Shown here in pieces: positions 12,057 through 24,001 of a stretch of 49,807 nucleotides of DNA. Under the pieces are notes generated by a model. It made no database searches. It was not told where the DNA came from and was given only the letters and a program-made list of their open reading frames with translations. The position numbers and the translations under genes are program-made. The first letter of the stretch is position 1. Every line of letters starts with the position of its first letter. The stretch lies in NCBI GenBank assembly GCA_015499985.1, contig JAAAUF010000207.1, forward strand, positions 1-49,807. Reading direction: 5' to 3'. Source of the stretch: Haplosporangium gracile (taxonomy: Eukaryota; Mortierellomycota; Mortierellomycetes; Mortierellales; Mortierellaceae).

Positions 12057-15000
12057 ATGGTAACCCGACAAGCTTGGGCTACGACCGAGCCTCTGCGACT
12101 ACGACGAGAACCGTCAACATCTCGACATGACGACATCAGCTCATGCCCATCCTCATCCTCATTTACTTTAAACAAGCTGTGCATACGTTGACTTACAAAA
12201 TTTTTTTCTTTTAGAGCGTTTCCAGTCAGCTTGACCCAGAAGAGTACTACGTCAAACTCGAGCGTATCGGTAACAAAAACTGACAGTGCCTTTTTGTCCT
12301 TTTTCCACTGTTATACCTTTGGCCTCTGTCGATGCTGATAATGCTGTTGTTGCCAACGAACAAGACAGAGAGAGGCCGTTCTGTCTGCACATAAGATAGC
12401 TAACTTTTCCCCTGCTTTTTTTCTATTTATTACTTGACTTCCATGACCCATGGGTTTATTAATACGCCATCATTTGGATCCTTGCTTTTTTTTATTCTTA
12501 CAGGCAAGGGATCGTTCGGCGAAGTTTTCAAAGGGTAAGTGAACGATAGATGACAACAACAGCAAAAAAAAAGAGAAAGCCCACACTTGTGAGATAACAA
12601 CGATAAAAAAACGAAAGGGGACGAGATGAGAGGGGAGTGGACAGGCAACGAAGGCTGCGGTCGGTAGAGCCTTTGTCCTCCCCCCTACTTGTCATCATCA
12701 TTGCTTCTTCCCCTTCCTTGATGTCGTGTTTGTTTCCGATGAGGCATTGGGCGTTTTCACTGGTTGTCCGGCGGATGTACTTTTGTGCGGGTGTGGAGGG
12801 ATGGACATAGGCATGGATGGTCAGCTGCTTTCACCCACCCTCCCCTGTCCTGTCACCTTGTCCTTGTTTCTCGCCATCTCGCCCTCGCTCACTCCGATTT
12901 CCCCTCCTTTTGAACCCCTGACTTTTGTGTGTGTTTTTGCGTTGTTGATAAAACCTTCCTTTTCCACGCTTTGCTCCGTGGTTTCCAATCCAATCATTCT
13001 TCGCACTCTCACTCTCTTCAATTGTTACATGGTTACGCTAAAGACTGTGCGTCCGCCACTCCCTCGCCCCTATGTCCATGCTAGAAAACAGTTTTATTCA
13101 TGCTCTCAGCAATCGTTGGGCTGAATTCAGGAAAAAATGACGATGGGTTCTCCTAACTCGCTGCTTAACTTTTGCAACTAACTCACCTCCCCCCTATCCT
13201 CTTTCTCTACTTATATATCTCTCTCCTTGCTTGTGTGCCATAACGTAGTTTCGACCGCAGGACAAAGAAGCCGGTTGCCATCAAGATCATCGATTTGGAA
13301 AACGCTGAAGACGAAATCGACGACATTCAACAGGAGATCAACATTCTTTCACAGCTCGATTCCCCCTATGTCACCAGGTGTGGATCATCATCATCATCAT
13401 CATCCTTCAAACCCTTACTCCTAGTCTAATGCCATTTTTTTGTTTCAAAATCCTGGATTTGACAAACAACCACACAAACCACTCATCTGATTTTTTTTCC
13501 TTATGAAATCTCCCTTTTTCTTGACTTAATTAGATATTTTGCGTCATTCCTGAAGGGTGCGAACCTTTGGATCATCATGGAGTACTGCTCAGGAGGATCC
13601 TGCTCAGATCTCGTAAGGACTAAAGCCTTGTTTGAAAAAGGAATCCAATTTCTGCGATAACATCCAACAGGAAAAAAAGGTTGCCTGCCAGCTGACCTAC
13701 AGAAGGGGATACTAATGCTTATGTATTTCCCCTATGCCCATATTTAGATGAAGGCTGCTACGTTCAGAGAAGACTTTATCGCCATTATTGCACGGGAACT
13801 ACTCAAGGGTCTAGAATACCTTCATGGAGAAGGCAAGCTTCATCGAGGTACGTACAAAAGAGACAGAGGAAGGATCAGAGGAAAAAAAAGTGGGCAATTG
13901 AATAAGTCGGAGACTCATGCTTGTGATGTTTGCGTTGAATGTAATTTTTTTTGTACCTTGTCAAAAAGCAAAACTCTAATTGTTTAACCTTTTCCCTCTT
14001 TCCTCCGCCGATACTTGTCAACTGGGCCACTAGACATCAAAGGTACGTTCGAGGCGCATCCACAGAAGCTGTATCCGTGTCGGCAACAGAAACACGTTCT
14101 TTCCTCCCACACACCCTTTTCGCTCCGAAGTGAGCAAAGGAATTCCAATTGATAGGTGGCTGTCTCTATTTTAACAGCGGACATTTTTAAGAAAGATGCA
14201 ATTCACAAAACACATTTGAGGCTGTTGCCGTCACTTTTGAATTCACTTCTCACCTTCATTCATTTCTCTACTTTTGACTTTTCTAGCTGCGAATGTATTG
14301 CTGACAGCGGATGGCGATGTGAAATTGGCAGATTTTGGAGTATCTGGCCAGGTACTATTGCTACGCGAGTTGCTTTTGAATAAGTTAGTTCATATAGCAT
14401 TTCATTAGCTCAATGGGATGATCCTTTAACTAACCTATGCGTACTAATCCTTTTGGTCCTCCTTGATCTTGATAGCTTACTGCGACCATGACAAAAAAAA
14501 ATACCTTCGTTGGAACACCAGTAAGCATAAGCAAGGGAGAGAGAAAAGCAAGGGGCTGTACAATTGGTTTTGCCAATCCACATGGTCAAACAATCAACAA
14601 ACCAAAAGAAAAAACTATGCTCACCCACTTTCCCGCCCCTTTTTTTGGGTTTCCAACAAATAGTTCTGGATGGCCCCGGAGGTGATCAAGCAGTCGGGAT
14701 ACGACAACAAGGCCGATATCTGGTCATTAGGCATTACCGCGATCGAGCTAGCAAAAGGCGAGCCCCCTTATTCCGACATGCATCCCATGAAGGTCCTCTT
14801 CTTGATCCCCAAGAATACCCCTCCGATTTTGGAGGGTAATTATACAAGGGCCTTCAAGGACTTTGTGGCTGCTTGTCTCCAAAGGGATCCTGCTCTCGTA
14901 AGTTTTCTTGTTTTGGTTAACGGACCATTGGATGAGATCTCGAGTTGGCCTACTCATACGTTCTTTTCTGACTTACGTGACCTGGGGACGAATAGCGCCC

Positions 15001-15986
15001 GTCGGCCAAGGAGCTTTCGAAGCATAGATTCATCCGGTCAGCTAAAAAGTCTTCATACCTGACCGAACTTCTGGAGATCCATGAGAGATGGTTGGCAGAG
15101 GGTGGCGGACGAGAGAGTGAGTCCTCAGATGACGAAGGCGGAAAGTAAGCATCAAGTCTCTAAGCTTTGGTACTCGAAAAAGAAAAGGGAGCAAACATGA
15201 TTACCAGTCTCTGACAAACGTATCGTTTCTTTTGCAAAACCTTACGTAGCACTAGATATGAGGATGCTCAGGATGGCGACTGGGATTTCGGGACGGTTCG
15301 TGTGCCAGGTAGTATCGCGGCTCAACAGCAGACACCTTTGCAGACCAGACCACCAAGCTCGGCTTCTAGTCAACACACTGTAGTCAACGAAGGAAACAGC
15401 AAACATAGCAATCACAGTAACGGCAACGGCCATTCCAACGGCCGCAACGGACATCACGATGTACGTACTTAGATCCAGAGTTGCGTGTCTTTTAGCTCGC
15501 AACTTACTCGCTTCGCGAGAGAGATCGGGATCGTGTGACTAACATCTCCTTTGCTTCTTCACCTGTTTGACAATATAGAAGAGGCCAGGCGACTCGGATA
15601 CGGTCCGTCATCGTCAATATCGCGATGTTGAAAAACTGGCTGTCAACGAGCAGCCGCGCAAGGAACGCCCTGTTTCGGGAGAGAGACCACACGACAAAGT
15701 TTACCAGACGTTCGTACGACCCGTCCTTACCAATGTAAGATTCAACCCATACATATTTGCCCAACCAGTCTCACGATTTTAATGTGTCCTTGTTTAGACG
15801 CGACACCAAACCTAACCTTTGCACCTCCACCGTTTCTAACTCTATTAGCTTCATGGATTGAGCCTTCGCGACAGTCAGCGCCACGCGATTGAGGATCTGA
15901 GGTTGGCATTCGAGAATGCAGAGCAGGAGATACCCGGGTTCTCGAGGCTGTTTGTTAAGGGTCTGAGCGAGCAATTGAAGGGGTGA
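12057..15986 (+). CDS. Ste20-family GCK-III/MST-type Ser/Thr kinase
   Basis: This is a germinal-centre-type kinase with an N-terminal catalytic domain, related to MST3/STK25 and the fungal Sps1/Sid1/Nak1 group, which act in septation and polarity signalling. My 14-exon model gives 467 aa: 12057-12059, 12215-12269, 12504-12534, 13249-13377, 13534-13612, 13748-13847, 14034-14042, 14287-14351, 14476-14520, 14664-14897, 14996-15144, 15250-15460, 15579-15734, 15849-15986. Visible motifs are the glycine loop [31 protein letters not shown] (split by a 9-nt exon), DFGVSGQLT and GTPFWMAPEV. The kinase domain spans about residues 11-262, then a Ser/Asp-rich and His/Asn/Gly-rich linker and a short helical tail. 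The start is a 3-nt ATG-only exon joined to [12 protein letters not shown]; human homologues have the matching VDPEE just before the kinase domain. Intron 3 is 714 nt and holds nothing recognisable. Its 3' end faces the THI20-like gene 204 bp away. Confidence 0.93.
14034..14042 (+). other. 9-nt microexon in the GCK kinase gene
   Basis: The nine bases between AG (14032-14033) and GT (14043-14044) supply the end of the HRD aspartate codon, all of Ile and Lys, and the first base of Ala. They rebuild the invariant HRDIKAAN. Without it the catalytic loop cannot be joined in frame. Confidence 0.85.
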
Positions 15987-16190
15987 GATAAGAAACCCAA
16001 ACTGCAAATATCATCCGATACCCCTAACTACCTCCCTTCCAGCAATGAGTTTTAGATGACGAATTTTGTTTAACATTTTCTGTATAAAAAAACAACATGT
16101 TCAATGCATAGCATGAAGGCTAGTTTATGTGAAGTAAGGAGCGTAGTGGGACAGAGAGAGAGAGAGAGGATGAGAAATGGGGTTCTTTTT

Positions 16191-18697
16191 TTACAGCTGG
16201 TGGAGAGCCATGTCCCAGAAGGACACTTCAAGACGAGTCGCTGTCCGGAAGACTTCCTCCAACTGCTTGAGGCGGTGAGCCGAAGGCTGCTGAATATTGC
16301 ACTGGCGCTCCAAGTTGGCTACAAACGTATGGAGAGAAAAAAGATCGTTTAGTTACGCATATTTTTGTGTATAACGATATGGATACGCGTTATTCTCGAT
16401 CTCGGCATGAACTTTTATAACCTTATAAGCACGTACCGATTCCACGGTTGACAGCAGACTGGTAGTCGCTCATCTCATAGTTCTTGATCCACTCCCAGTA
16501 AGGGTTGGCATCACCCTTGAGCGTGTTGGGGTCATTGTAGAGACGTTGACCAATCTGGCCGTATCCGATCAGACAGGGTGCAATCGCCAAGCCCAACTCC
16601 AGAAGGTCTCCCGTCATTCCTATTTTGAAGATATTTTACGCTTTAGTTTTAGAAGGTATCGAGAACTCTCTGAAACGCATTGTTGAGGGCATGACAAAGC
16701 TTACCGATGTCCAGGACGTAGCGGGTATAGGCGACGTTGGCCATACTCTCGGGGGTGTTCACCATTTCCTCATAGGTAATTCCCCATTTCGCACAGTACT
16801 ACATATTCATAAAAGAAAACGCGACGAAGATGTGTCAGAAGAGTCATTTGGTAAACCTCCAATGCAATATATAAACAATGACCATATGTAAAAAAAAAAA
16901 AAAAAAAAGCTCTTACGTCGATGTGTAACTTGGACTCATCAGCAATATGAACGACAATGTCGGCAAACGCCTTGGACTCGGCCATGGTGCGGGCCTTGAA
17001 GGCTCCCAATCCGTGCGCACGCGCATAAGTCTGCAAGAACAGGTAGTCCTGCTTCATATAGTGGATGAAACTCTCCTTGGGCAACGTTCCGTCAGCAATG
17101 CCTTGAACAAAGGCGTGGTGGGTGTATTTCTCCCAGTCGTCCTTACATGCTTTGAGGAGGTGGCTGGTCAATGGGTGAGGGTTGTAACGCGTTGGCCTAT
17201 TCGACAATGAGTTGTGGTTATGACGATGTGTAAGAGCCTGAAATTGGATGTGTAAATAATTGAAAATGATTCGAACGCGCAGGTCGCGTGTTTTTTGACT
17301 TACTTTTCGATAGAGCGAGAGACAACATGATGGAAGTGGTTCAAGCAGCCCTTGCCATTTCCAACGGTGAGTCCGTCGCGGATGGCTGATTGAATGTAGT
17401 CGGTGGCCTTGGTGATAGCCTCGTGTGCTATTCAACGATGAGCATTAACGACAAGGATATTAAGTTGAACACTCCTTAGTCGTCCATACATTATTTCAAA
17501 GTTGTAAATGGCCTACTGAAAGACCATAGAAAGTACCTTTGAGTCCACGGGCCAGATTGGCGGCGATGGCGGCGCTGAGAGTACATCCGGTGCCGTGGGT
17601 GCTGGTAGTCCTCAAAAAGTCCTTGCGGAGCTCTGTAAAGACACCGGTGCGAGAGTCCCAGATCAAATCAATCAACTCGAGCTCCTCCATCTCAATCGAC
17701 AGATCACTGATCGAATCAAACAGCTCCTGGGGAACAGCCTTTCCACTGGCCTTGTAAAGAGGCAAGTGGCCACCCTTCAAGAGAATGATCGAGGGACCCA
17801 AGCGAGCCAACTCCTGGGCAGCGAGCTTCATCTGGTCTAACGAATCGATTTTGATCGCAGTCTTTGTCTTTTGATGGTTGGCGAGAATGAATTCTGCTTC
17901 GGGGACATTGGGGGTGAGAACGAGGCAGAGAGGCAAGATATCCTTGATCAAAGTCTCGATCGCATTCGAGTCGAGGAGTGCGGCGCCGGAGGTGGCAATC
18001 ATGACGGGGTCGACCACCAAGTTGGGGACGTTATTTTCCGAGTCTGGGTAGAACTTGCGAAGAGTCTTTGCAACTGCCGACACGATCTCGGCATTGCACA
18101 GCATGCCTGAGAAGTGGCGCCAGTAAAGGGCATAGTATGTGAGGATACAGGTGGTGGTGCAAATTCAATTTTTCTTTGATGCAAGTGTTTCTCACGCACC
18201 GCATTGGATCAAAAATAAAATGGCGCATCAAAAACAAAAGATTAAAGAACAAAAAGTTACCTGTCTTAATGGCGTTTGTGCCGATATCGGAAAGGACGGC
18301 TTCGAGCTGCTGAGCAACAAAGGCAGCGGGGATCGCATGGATGCCATCGACAGCAAGGGTGTTCTGCGAGGTGACTGAGGTGATGACCGAGGTGCCAAAG
18401 GTCTCGAGGGAGGTAAACGTCTTGAGATCAGCTTGGATTCCAGCTCCTCTAGTTGTATCAACGGTATGTGTGTGCATTAAGATTACAAGAAAAGGTAGTT
18501 CATGGCCCAGATCAGCCGTTGGTTGTTCTTGATATAAAAACGAAGTAATCGAACAAATGAGTGCGGAGTCGTTTTTGTATGAAAAGGTATATGTGCGTGC
18601 GTGCGTGTATATAAGAATGCGCTTCATACCCGCCACTGTCGCTGCCAGCGATGGTCAGTGCCTTGAAGGGGACGTGGTCGTGGAAGTCGGCTGTCAT
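16191..18697 (-). CDS. THI20: Hydroxymethylpyrimidine/phosphomethylpyrimidine kinase fused to TenA (thiaminase II-like)
   Basis: It phosphorylates HMP to HMP-P and HMP-PP for thiamine synthesis; the TenA half salvages degraded thiamine. The eight-exon model is 18697-18630, 18448-18261, 18106-17537, 17427-17304, 17196-16917, 16798-16705, 16619-16437 and 16318-16191. It gives 544 aa, close to yeast THI20 (551). Residues 1-300 are the ThiD kinase: [19 protein letters not shown] is built across intron 1, then [25 protein letters not shown] and the anion-hole motif [11 protein letters not shown]. From about residue 330 the TenA domain follows ([35 protein letters not shown], and IAPCLIGYG with the active-site Cys), ending WDMALHQL. 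The start ATG opens the first exon 360 bp from the divergent THI6-like start. Both halves look intact. Confidence 0.95.
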
Positions 18698-19057
18698 TGT
18701 CGAATGAAGAATGGGTTGAAGTGAATGAGAAAGTGAAGGGAGGTGAGCGGGTAAGGGAAGGAAGAGCGAGTGTGAGAAAAGAAAAAGGAGGGAATTTCAG
18801 GAACTAAGCCAATCTTTTGTGTTTTTTTTTATGTGTTCGTGCATCAAGGTTACGATTGTCGAAGCGTCCGTCGTCTTCCTCCCCAAAAAGTGGTTGTTTC
18901 TTTTCTCTCTCATTCACTCTTTTCCTTTCTTTCCTTCTCCTTCCTTTCTCATTCCATCCTCATAATCCCATCACTCGACCTGATCTCGCTTCCGCCTCCA
19001 CATACACACTACCGTCTCTCTCCTTCCCCCACAAAACTAATATTTCAAGCAAAAAAA
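18698..19057. promoter_or_regulatory. Shared divergent promoter of the two thiamine genes
   Basis: These 360 bp separate the start codons of the THI20-like (-) and THI6-like (+) genes. The left part is purine-rich and the right part pyrimidine-rich on the + strand, so each gene has a CT-rich leader. A CCAAT pentamer is at 18809-18813 near the centre. Co-regulation by thiamine is inferred from the arrangement and from yeast thiamine genes; no thiamine-specific site could be assigned. Confidence 0.55.
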
Positions 19058-21442
19058 ATGGCCAAGCCAACAGTCGATTACTCGTTGTACCTAGTCACAG
19101 ACTCGGGTCTGAACCACCCTTCAAGAACACTCCTCCAGTCTGTTGAAGACTCGATCCTCGGCGGAGTGACCCTCGTCCAGCTCCGTGAGAAGGACCTCGA
19201 CACCCCAGCCTTTATCGATCTCGCGCGCAAAGTCCATGCTGTCACCAAGAAGGTACTTTTTTCACACACGTTTAGTATTTTTGCTATTTTGATCTGTGGA
19301 CGTTATTTGCCCGTCAACACACTGTACACACATACAGTCATTTCCATAGGTGTACACAGAATTATGCCCACACCCTTTTCTTTTTTTGCTAGCGGGAAGC
19401 AAGCAAGGAAGAAAGGAACCCAGGACGCATCAATGACAAGCAGGATCAGGGATAATCAGGAGGATACATCGACAACCGGAACAGAAAAAAACCACAGATA
19501 ATGAGAGTGAAGAAACAACTACTGCGATTTTGATTTTTCAAACTCCTGCAACAAGCTGGAAGCTCCTTCTCCATCGTTTCGTTAACAAAGGAGGAGGCGG
19601 CGGATGAAGAGACGAGAGGATAAGTCGTGTAACAACAATCAAAGTAAAAAAAAAAAAACGCAACCCTCAAAGGAAGGATGATAGGATCTTTCTCTTTGTT
19701 TTTGTGCGGAATGAGAAAAAAAAAAAGCAATGGGATAGCTCATTCCCGCTTTGAACTGCTATGACTCAACGAAATTATCGCACCATAACATCAACAGAAT
19801 TATCTCGCATATTTATTCTTTTCCCACGATATTCAAACAACATAATAGCACAACGTCCCGTTGTTGATTAACGACAACCTCGAAGTTGCGCTCGCCATTG
19901 ACGCCGAGGGTGTACATGTTGGTCAGGATGACATCTCCTGTGTCGAGGCGCGTCGCTTGCTCGGACCCAACAAAATCCTTGGTATCTCGACAGGCACACC
20001 TGAGGAGGCCCAAAAGGCATTAGCCGACGGCGCGGACTATATCGGCATCGGAACCTGCTTCATGACCCAGACCAAATCCCCCAAACGCACCCTAGGCCCC
20101 ATTGGTGTCCGTACCATCCTCGAGGCCATCCCTGCTGAAAGCGAATTGAAGACGGTGGTTATTGGAGGAATTAAGCACGACAACACCCGTCGTGTTATTG
20201 CACACTCTGCGGGTGCACATGGACGGATCTTGGACGGTGTTGCAGTTGTCACGGGAATTGTGGGTGCTCAGGATGCCAAGGTCGCATCGGAGCAGCTTTT
20301 GTCAGAGTTCAGGATCGGTCATGAGCTTGCTACTATCAAGCATCAGAACAACATTCGTGGTTCAGTTCAGGATGGTTGTGCCAGTGTTGAGGATATGATC
20401 AAGTCCTTGCCTCAGTTGTTGATCACCCTCCGGGAAAAATCACCATTAACTCACCACATCTCCAACTATGTGGTTATGAACGACACTGCCAACGCGACAT
20501 TGGCATTGGGTGGATCGCCCATCATGGCGCCTTCGGCTGTTGAGGCCGAGGATCTTTCCAAGGTTGTCTCGTCTGTCGTTCTCAACATTGGGACTTTGAC
20601 TGACTCCTTCGTCGACTGCATGTACGAGGCGGGTATGTTACCATTATGAATTATGCGTGTCTCTGAAGGTCATGCGATAATAATCACGTAACTCGCGAAT
20701 GGAGCTAACGTTTTTTTTCCTGATACACAAATAGGTAAGCATGCAAATGCTCAGTCCAAGCCTATTGTGCTCGACCCTGTGGGTGCTGGCGCAACCAAGC
20801 TTCGCGAAGAAACAACCCGCAAGATCCTAAACGCGATGCATGTTGACATTATCAAGGGCAACGCCGGTGAGATCTCGACTATCGCCAAGATCATTGGCGG
20901 AGGGGATAAGACCGAGGCCATCGCCATGCGTGGTGTCGACAGTTTAGGATCAGGTTTCTCGAACCCTGCGGCGGTTGTTCAGGCAATCGCCCGTCGTGAG
21001 GGTTCTGTTGTTGCCATGACTGGAGTGGTTGATTATGTTTCCGATGGTTTCAGGACAGTTGCTATTGAGAACGGACACGCCTACCAGGGTCGTATCACTG
21101 GATCTGGATGCATGATCGCTTCCTCAATCGCTTCTTTTGCTGCCATCTCTCCCAACGATCACTTTGCCGCCACTGTTGCCGGGTATGTGTTTTTTGTCCT
21201 CTGAAAATGTTTCTTGAACGTGGCAACATTCGTTGGATGGTACATACGAAACGAAATATTTACAAACACTCAATCTGTTCAACAATAGAATTTTGGCACT
21301 GAATCTTGCAGGAGAACATGCGGGTGCCCGTGCTGATGTCCATGGACCAGGCACATTCAGAGCAGCTTTTATCGACGAGATGGCCAACTTGACCCCTCAG
21401 CAGATGTTGAGCGAGGCACGTATTAAGAGTGTCACCGTCTAA
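19058..21442 (+). CDS. THI6: Bifunctional thiamine-phosphate synthase / hydroxyethylthiazole kinase
   Basis: The N-terminal half joins HMP-PP and Thz-P to thiamine phosphate; the C-terminal half phosphorylates hydroxyethylthiazole. Four exons (19058-19252, 19849-20632, 20735-21182, 21289-21442) give 526 aa, near the 540 of yeast THI6. ThiE signatures: LYLVTD, GGVTLVQLREK, LLINDNLEVALAIDAEGVHV, GQDD, GIGTCFMTQTK, VVIGGI. From about residue 245 the ThiM fold follows: HHISNYVVMNDTANATLALG, LDPVGAGATKLR, IIKGNAGE, and the GTGC-like TGSGCMIAS. The C-terminal exon carries the LNLAGEHAG helix typical of ThiM. Intron 1 is long (596 nt) compared with the others (about 100 nt). The 3' end converges on the metacaspase gene, leaving 156 bp between stop codons. 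Confidence 0.95.
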
Positions 21443-21598
21443 TATTGCCTAGCTCAAGCTACCTTGATCCGCACATATTACATATTATTTTATTTGCCAT
21501 ACAAACAAGACGATATTCGCTTTTCAATTTTTATTAATGTACACATATGATGAAGAGCAAAGAGGGAGAAGCGAAGATAAAGAGTAAAAAATGGGACA

Positions 21599-23503
21599 CT
21601 ACATGGTGAAGATTAAATTGAGATCGACAGGATGACTGGAGCTGAGCTGAGGCTTTTGCTCGTACTTTGCGCGCAGGATATCACGGATGCTATTGAGCAA
21701 CTGGAGATATGTCTGACGAGGGTTCGCCGTCAACCTATTATTATCAACAAGAAAAAAAGGCGAACAATGGTTAGTAACGCATTCCTTGGTTTTCTTGACC
21801 AGAGTAGTTATCTTCAATCACAAAAAGTTTGATACCGACTTACGCTGTGATGAATGAGAATGTCATGGCTCCAGTCATGCCAAAGCCAGCTTCCTTCGTA
21901 TCAGCCGAGGTCTGGTTGTCCTTGCATCTATAGGTTACACAACGACACCCAAAGGTCAATTACCGCAAACCCTCAGTTATCAAACAAATATTTCGAAATT
22001 CGCAACACGTTAAGTCTGATAAGATGAAAAAACGTACCCACTGAACATGATACAGTCCGATGGACTAGATTTTGTCTGGATAATACGTTGGCGGTTATTG
22101 GGTCGACCAATCTTCTTGCCAATGCCTCCAAGACTGTTCATCACTCCACCGAGATCCCCCCGGAGGTAGGACATTCCAGCGCCCATGATACCACTTCCAA
22201 CGCCCTGCAAGACATTCTGTTCCTTGAGTTGTCCCGAAGTGCTGTAGGTAAATGGCAGATCGAGCGCCGATCCCGAATAACAGCAGTCCATAATCGCCGT
22301 CAGACGACATCCTGCAGGGAGGGGTTTGACCATGATATCGTGCATGACATCGTCAACAATAACACCAGCCCGTGTGTGGTCGACTGGGTAGATTGTATTG
22401 TCGTTACCGTCGTCCTCGTCGCCGTCGAGATCGGCAGTCTGACCACCGTGTCCACTGAAGTGCAAGAAGAACGAGTCGTTGGGTCTGGCATCCCGGACGA
22501 GCCACTGCATTGCGGCGAGGATGTTGGTCTTTGTGGGGATCCTGGTTGGGTCTGCCTGATCGTCCGTCAATGTCACTGTATCTTCCTCGTGGAACCCAAA
22601 TCTGAGGATGAACGCCTTGATATTGCGGACATCATTGATACAACTAATATGTATAAGCAACAGATAAATTAATTGACCTATGAATTAAAAAAAAACGCGT
22701 GAGTTCAATTTTGCTGAAGCAGACGATCAGAGAAGAACGTACCCACGCAGTTGCCCCTTTTGACCGAAGTAGTTGATGCCGATCAAGAGCGCACGCTTAC
22801 GACCGGTACAATTGGAGAGCTGAAAGTTGGCGGGTGCAGGGATATGTGTGTTCTGGGACATTTGCCAGCCAGGAGGAGGCGGAGCCACGTTGACAGGAGT
22901 CATCTATTTCCAGTGAAAGAAAAGAAAAAAAAAGTTGTCAGAGGAGCTTCTTGGATGGCTAATTGCAACAGACACCACTGTAATACTGCCCCCTATCACA
23001 TGACCCTCGACCCTAATCCACAGGAGACCCTTGTGAATATGATCCTCCAACCGGGGAAACACAACAAAAAGCAACGCAAAAGAACGACAGGAGGTAACAG
23101 ATTAAAAAAAACTCACCATATGCTGAGGGACATGAACCCTTGGAGGAAGAGTAGCAGGAGGGTGGTACGCAGGCTGGGGGTAGGGCGAAGAGTGGGCAAC
23201 TAGGGGTGCGCCGTAGGGAGAGTGAGCGACTTGAGGTGCGCCATAGGGTGAGGCAGCTGGAGGTGGGTATGCACCAGCAGGCGGAGCTCCGTAAGGAGCA
23301 GGTGTTGCTGGTGGAGGGTAGTGATGCTGAGGTGGGGGGTAGGCTGCGGGATAGCCAGGCGCAGCAGCAGGTGGTGCGTAAGTTGGAGGGGCATAGTGGC
23401 CAGGCTGAGGAGGATAGCCTGCGGGTGGGCCTTGTGGGGGGTAAGCTGGGTAAGTTGGAGGAGCCCCGTAGGGCGGCTGAGGCTGGTAATGTCCTGGGTA
23501 CAT
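21599..23503 (-). CDS. MCA1: Type I metacaspase with Pro/Tyr-rich prodomain
   Basis: This is a clan CD cysteine peptidase, expected to be cytosolic, calcium-activated and specific for Arg/Lys, with roles in proteostasis and regulated death. Exons 23503-23117, 22903-22743, 22643-22038, 21927-21844 and 21734-21599 give 457 aa. Residues 1-150 are a prodomain of repeated PYGAPP/YPP/PAYPP units. The p20 domain begins at [13 protein letters not shown], with the catalytic His in HFSGHGGQ (about His248) and the nucleophile in [13 protein letters not shown] (about Cys304). Acidic [12 protein letters not shown] is the usual segment before the YPVD strand, and [11 protein letters not shown] spans intron 3. 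The p10 part ends LNLIFTM. In the DxCHSG-like active-site motif, Tyr replaces the usual His; the catalytic pair itself is present, so activity is expected. It is divergent from the isomerase gene 498 bp away. Confidence 0.95.
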
Positions 23504-24001
23504 TGTAAAGGCTACTTCTCGAGTAGGGCTGTTGTCAATGAGAGAATAAGAGAAGCGAGAGGAAAAGAGGTGGAAGGGAGAATGGAGGGAAGGATGATCA
23601 GAGATGAAGAGAGAGGAGAAGAAGACCTCAGAACAATAAAAGGAAAAAGAAAGGCGGCGGCGGGCAAATAAAGAATAAAGGACGTCCCCTTTTTTTTGGA
23701 GTAAGGTTGGCTGTCTTGGCCACAGATGGTCCCTACTGTCCCTCCCTGTCAATGAGCTGCTCCTCCATTGAGTTTGTTGCCTGGGGCAACCTGCTTGCTA
23801 GGTCATTTGCTCGCTCTGTTGATCATGGCTGGCCTGTGGCAATCTTTGCTCTTTTCTTTTTTTTTATCGTCTTCTACTTTTCACTACTCATCTTCTTTCT
23901 CTCTTTCCCACACAAACACACACCCCTGCCACACTCACACTCGCTCGAAAATAGAACAACAATTGCCACCATCGACCCTCCGTTACTCCGAAACGACAAA
24001 A
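23504..24001. promoter_or_regulatory. Divergent intergenic promoter region, metacaspase / isomerase
   Basis: The 498 bp between two divergent start codons are purine-rich on the metacaspase side and pyrimidine-rich (TTCTTTCTCTC-type) on the isomerase side. No TATA box or other specific site stands out. Confidence 0.5.

Noticed and set aside
19443..19456. TPP-riboswitch-like fragment in the THI6-like intron
   Set aside because: Only one short partial match; the conserved CTGAGA element and pairing partners were not found. Kept only as a low-interest check.
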